Source: Trifolium pratense
Taxonomy: Eukaryota > Streptophyta > Magnoliopsida > Fabales > Fabaceae
NCBI RefSeq assembly: GCF_020283565.1
Contig: NC_060059.1
Location: forward strand, 9,617,501-9,681,500
DNA length: 64,000 bases
Reading direction: 5' to 3'
A program made the position numbers and the translations under genes. Each line of letters begins with the position of its first letter. Position 1 is the first letter of the stretch. Below, in pieces: positions 58,612 to 64,000 of the stretch. A model generated the notes under the pieces. The model was given only the letters and a program-made list of their open reading frames with translations. It was not told where the DNA came from and did no database searches.

Positions 58612-61494
58612 ACTTATAATTATGAATTTGGATTATACTATAATACTATTGCAACTCAAATGTTGCTCCTTGAGCTTGAGCATAATTCTTAATCACAAAA
58701 TTGTGTTGGTTATAATTGGTAATGTGGTATTCATTGAATGGTTCACCTACAACATCATGGTAGTTTGGGGTTGGAATGAGTTAGATTGATTTAATGGAAT
58801 TGGGAATATTCTAACAGTGGCATGGTAATGCACAAGAAGTATCTAAGAATATCCTTAGAATATGCAATGAACATTACCATTATAGGACAAAGAAGATGCA
58901 GACATATGTCACTTGTGAAAATGCCATTTTTAGCTACTATGAATTACAATAATAATGTTAGTTTAAAAAGCTAATATCAAATATATGAAATTAATTTGGG
59001 ACAATGACCATAAACCAATGGTGAATTATATAAAAGATCGCACTAAAGATTAGGTTTTTGCTAGAATTGTCCTTATTGATTCCTTTTAGACTTTAATAAA
59101 TTCTTTTGTTATTTTGTTGAGAGATTGACTTTAAGAATATGTACATACACACATTTGTCATTTTGAAGTGAAGGATTCTTTATTGGATTGGATGGAATCT
59201 TCTTAGTTTGATTCCTTATCAAATTACTGCCTTGTCAAAACAACTTTTGCATATGTTTATTAAAAAATTATTCAAATTGTAAAATAATATTAAAATATTC
59301 TTGTAATTTTTTTAAAAAGCCAATATATTATTATATTATTTTTAATTATTTTTAGTTGTTTATTTATTTGGACACTTCACGATTACTCACGGAAATTATT
59401 GTATTCATGAGATGTCAATTTAATGATAAAAATTTAACTTTTAAATCTCTAGAGATATGAGAAGATCCTCTTCATTGACATAATAGTAAGTGGAATCTCA
59501 GCCGCTAATTCATTATTGTCCAATAGACACCATAAGATTGGATGATCATGATCATCACTGGACAATCTTAAGTGAAAAACACATTAGACATGATTTGTGC
59601 CCCTAGAGATATATTTCAAATGTCATATAAGGCAATTGGCAAATGACTATTAGAATGTTGAAAATGTTTTGAGCTAAAGTAACTTTTTAAAGAAATTCAA
59701 ATTCTTCTATGTATGTTTTATTGTTTGAAAGACAATTTTTTTAAAATGATGAGAATTTATAAAGCATTTTGTCCAAATTAAATTAAGAGAATTGCAATGG
59801 TAATGTTGAATTGGTTCTTATCAATCTTTTAAATTTTGCAAGTTGGTCTCTAAGTTTTTTAAAACTTTCAAAAAAAATTCCAGGAATTTTCGTCTATGTT
59901 GTGTTCATGAGTCATTTCTATTTGAGAGGTTGGCTCATTTTACCTAAAATTTTGTAATTTATAGCCATTTATTGTACTTCTTTTTAAATATATTTTTACT
60001 TTAAAAAACAATTACTATGGTTAAGCTATTTTTGAGGTTCAACAGCAATTTTGTTTTTATTTGAATGATTTTTTTAAATAATTGAATTATGACTCAGAAA
60101 TCTCATTGATTTAATATATTTAAGACATTAGTTAAAATATTAAACAATGCCTAAATTGTTATGACAACAAGTCGGTGAACAAGTGGAAATGATCCATGGT
60201 AATCACTAGAGAATCTCTTACATGATGATTACTTGCCTCCTCAATAGAGTTTCTTTATTCTCCTCACTTTTCTTTTCTCTTTTTTAAATTTCAAACACCC
60301 TTTGCATTGCCTCTACACTCACCCTAGCTACATAGTACATTTCTTTATGCAAAATGATAGCCTTAATTTAAGTCATAAGAAAAATATATTTACATGTTAC
60401 ACGTACTTTCAAATGGTCAAAACCATGAATGAGACAACTTTTCAAATTTTATTTCAAGTTTGGTATGGATACCTTTCTTATTTTCTTTGTATAGAGTTTG
60501 ATTTGGATACTCAACAATATTACTCCCCTCTTATTAGATGATAAAACCAATCCACCTCTAATTAATTAAGCTAACCGATTGATAAAAGTCAATTTTTAGC
60601 ATATAATAAATGACAAAAGTCCGATTGTCCCAAAGCATAATCTTATAGATTTCCAATTATTCAATCCTATTGGACAATTGGATCACTTTGGCCACCCCAA
60701 TTTTTATTTGGGATCATTTTAATACTATTTGTTAAAGAAATTAAAAGGGAAATTAAAAAAAATTGAAAAAAAAATCAAAATTTAAACTTTTAAATTATTG
60801 ATTACACAACTTTTTTAAATTTATATTTTTTAATTAGTATCTCTAAGTCACTTGTTGACAATTGTCTTTTATATATATCTTCGCGAGAAATGTTGTTACC
60901 TATAGGGAGAGAACTGTTATCAACATTGTTGTTAGAACGCACTTTTATTTGAGTGTTAACCTTCTCGTTTCGGGGAAGAAAGTCTAATAATAAAGTATGA
61001 GGACGAATACAACGTTCTTATCATTAATGATTATTAGAATAACTACAAAAAAACTATGATTGATAATAATCAGTCTGATGTCAACTGTTACCAAAGATCT
61101 GCTTACTTGACTGTTGTGCAGGGAAACACGACTCTAAGTTTTTATTGGGATGGGCCAAGTCCAACATTTTAGGCGAGCGAGGTCCTTGTATATTGGGCCT
61201 CAAGCCAGACTAGAACAAATTAATGAAAGAAAAGAAAAGCATTTCTAATAATTTTGATTCTGTTTTTATGAAAGAATACATATTAAATAGTATAAGAAAC
61301 GAATTGTTTTTGAAAATAACCAAAAATACATATGAACAATCAAATATTGTTTTTAAAAAATACAGACGCACACGCACTTGCAAGAGCGTTGTCGTCAAAG
61401 TCACCCGATGGCAATATGTGGTCCTCATAAGAATATTCCAAGATAAGGAAGGAACATATAATAAATTATATATTTTAAAAATCAATGGTCATAT
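58612..61494. other. Intergenic, AT-rich
   Basis: No gene or element recognised with confidence. Confidence 0.4.
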
Positions 61495-61537
61495 AATAAA
61501 TTATACATTTGCGTCAAAAAATAAATAAATTATACAT
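61495..61537 (+). repeat. Micro-insertion TTGCGTC(A)n with 14-bp target duplication
   Basis: AATAAATTATACAT at 61495-61508 and 61524-61537 flanks the 15-bp insert TTGCGTCAAAAAATA. Same terminal GCGTC(A)n as at 25079. Confidence 0.8.
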
Positions 61538-61719
61538 GTGCTAGTATATTCTCTCTATTTTTTATATTATCATGTTATGCGTAAGTAGTAAGGATAATAA
61601 ATCAAATAGTTTCCCGTTAATTTTGTTAGACATAAAAAAAATCCAATACATTCTCTCTTAAATACGGTTAAATGTTAGAAAGATCTAGCGATTAGAAACA
61701 TGATAACAAGCTACTCATC

Positions 61720-61861
61720 GAATCAGACTATAATATCATATTAGAATTAAAAGTTTAATCTAATTTAATCATATATAAAATCAGTTTATAAAATAAGGAC
61801 CGACTTTTATTTACAAACTCATATTTAGACCAACTCACATCCAATGTGAGACTTTATAACA
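61720..61861 (-). mobile_element. Degenerate TRIM LTR fragment
   Basis: Minus strand starts TGTTATAAAGTCTCACATTGGA and ends TTCTAATATGATATTATAGTCTG, corresponding to the LTR start, LTR end and a worn primer-binding site of the TRIM at 39205-39562. The second LTR is not seen. Confidence 0.5.
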
Positions 61862-62205
61862 AGATGTTAATGTAAAAGTTACAAACACCATACGGAGACG
61901 GGATAATAAACAACTCCGCATTAAGATGAGATAAATGAAAAAATCACAAAAGAAAAACTCAAATGAAACCTAAAATTATGTGTAAATCACTTATTGAATT
62001 GAAAAAGAAATAAAATTTTCTTTGATGAATAGTTTATAAATACATTTGTCTAAGTCTTGAATCAAACATCTGACTGCATACTTAAGAGAAACAAGAGTCT
62101 TATCACTTGGACTAATTCATTATCGGTAATTAACTAAACTTTAATTTTTTTTAAAAAAACAACATAAATGCCTATATATGGCGATGCATAAATTATAATG
62201 TCAAA

Positions 62206-62320
<115 letters not shown>

Positions 62321-63701
62321 TAATGCAATTTTTTAATGTAATTTAAAAGCTAGCTAGATAATGGTTATACACTTATGCATAATTCTAATTCTGTCTTTAC
62401 TTACTATAAGCTTTTTAGAAAGACAAAATTGTCCTTGATCTTTAGAAAGATAACTTGTCTTTATAATGTAAAAGCCTAATTAGACATATTTATTGTTTAA
62501 AAGTCCAAATTATAAAAAAAAAAACAAAAATCATACTTATTAAGATAAAAAACCAATATTAAACACATCCATATTAGATAAACAGTTTGTATATGACTAA
62601 TGATTCACACACTTATGTAGATAAGTGAGAAACAGTTTTATAATTAATCCAGCAAAACAAAAATCTTGAATAATTGTATGCTATTTTTAGTTTGAATTAA
62701 TATAATATGAGGACATTATTTTAAAAACAAGTACTACTATTGAATTATCAAATTCAAGTCTTGTTTTGTCACTAGATGGATCATATTCATATATGAGGAC
62801 ATTAGGTGGATGAAGAACTTGCATTATGATGATTTATTGAACCACATGTAACATGTTGGTCCAAGAAGCATTAGCTGTATTTTACAAGTCTACGGCATTA
62901 ATTATATATGGTTGTTTGTATGACTTGAACTATTAGAAAAATAGATTTGGATCAAAGGATCTTATCATTAGGAGAGGAGTATAGTTGGAAGGAATCAACT
63001 AAATCTGGCCCTTAGAGTGGATCTAAGGCCAAATGACCCTAAAGGTACTCTTAGTTTGCTTGAAATAGGAATAGTTTTTCTTTGAGTTTGTTAGGATCGA
63101 GTCTTCTAAATATATACTATTATTCCCTTGATCCCCTTGATGATTATGATAATAACTAATAAGGAATATTCTTGTAACTTAAATATACATTTCAAACAAA
63201 GTAGTCTCAAAATCATTATAAGATTTTCTAACATTGGCAATGTTACCATCAAATATCAATATATTATCAATTGCCTATTAATTATTTCCTTCTTTAATAC
63301 TCCATCCAAAATGCTAGTGTTGGTTAAAAGTGTTTTTGGATAGAGGAATGCTTAAAGTAATTTTTAGAGGGGATTTTAATTCTTCCATCTAAATTCTCAT
63401 GTTTAGATGATTAATTTGGAGAATTCTTAAAATGATGAAAAATTATGAAGTGTTTATCCAAAATTTTGCATAGTAATAAAAAAGATAAGAAATGTCTCGT
63501 GCGAGTGTGATGTGTGCCAGAAGATTGAGTTTTGAAATGAATTAGTGGTAAATGATAATTTTGAGTTTTGTTCATGACTCGGCTACTGCTGTTTATAATA
63601 CATGCGAAAAATATATCACGGCTCCTTAGTTTAACGGTTTAATAATAATCATTAATTCAATAAGTTGGCACCATTAATTTTCTTTAGTATTTTTTTTTTT
63701 T

Positions 63702-63873
63702 GAGAAATGTTATTTGTACAACCAATTTTGTACAATATTTTGGACAACTCTCTCTCATACTCACATTATATTTTTACTCTCTCACTTTATTGTTTTTTGT
63801 GCAAGATGAAGAAGGAAAAAAATGTTGTCCAAACATGTTGTAGCAAAATAGTTGTACAAATAAGATTAGTCTC
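63702..63873. mobile_element. MITE, 172 bp
   Basis: GAGAAATGTTATTTGTACAACC faces its inverted relative TTGTACAAATAAGATTAGTCTC; further in, TGTCCAA-type words also pair (TTTTGGACAAC / GTTGTCCAAAC). The interior holds CTCTCTC-rich DNA. Target duplication not resolved. Confidence 0.7.
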
Positions 63874-64000
63874 CTTTCAAAATCTTATGGGCTACACAAA
63901 GTAATTTTTTTCCTTTTTTTTTATGCTAAGAGACATAAATTGATCAATTATTTAAGAGACTCAATTTTTTATCACTTAAATTAATATTTTGTTGGTTATC

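Overview
The window is AT-rich plant nuclear DNA. The sparse intron-containing genes, a eukaryotic tRNA-Ile(AAU), and the crowd of Stowaway, hAT and Mutator-type MITEs, tRNA-derived SINEs, LINE fragments, a TRIM, a Helitron and a Ty1/copia element point to a eudicot. The style of protein and repeat content suggests a legume, most likely Medicago; that assignment is inference, not proof.

Protein genes. (1) 262-3228 (+): the 3' six exons of a malectin-like/LRR membrane protein without kinase (At1g25570/RLP4 type); its 5' part lies outside the window. (2) 26451-27629 (+): an intronless RAV/TEMPRANILLO-type AP2+B3 transcription factor. (3) 35506-36882 (-): a two-exon WIP-domain C2H2 zinc-finger regulator closest to WIP6/DOT5. 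(4) 55334-57352 (+): a five-exon GARP-type repressor of the NIGT1/HRS1/HHO family. A tRNA-Ile(AAU) gene is at 34104-34177. The three regulators are separate transcription units with no sign of a shared pathway.

Mobile DNA fills most of the rest. 5946-11973 is a copia-type LTR element with 1,516-bp LTRs that differ at only two positions by my reading, a 5-bp target duplication, but a coding interior that is ruined and lacks integrase. 12642-15555 is a Helitron remnant with a broken PIF1-type helicase in which a 225-bp P-loop segment is duplicated in frame. 15.6-26 kb is gene-free and holds SINEs and MITEs with clear target duplications. 29.6-31.5 kb holds a 387-bp foldback element next to a LINE 3' end. 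39.2-42.9 kb holds a TRIM, a hAT element with a nested Mutator-type MITE, and other MITEs. 43.9-47.3 kb is a tandem duplication carrying two broken metacaspase-like pseudogenes, each followed by a Phe-rich-reading minisatellite. 51.8-55.1 kb, upstream of the HHO gene, is a segmental duplication, one copy of which was split by a 2-kb hAT element. 57.4-64 kb is gene-free.

The most unusual signals are: (a) an array of about ten small hairpins in the copia LTR whose stems differ in sequence yet remain complementary; (b) at least eleven very short insertions of 11-24 bp, each ending in or starting with an A/T run and flanked by 11-18 bp target duplications, with a recurrent GTC(A)n end, which look like extremely 5'-truncated retroposition events; and (c) the contrast between almost identical LTRs and a dead interior in the copia element, which implies mobilisation in trans. 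No complete undescribed gene system was found.
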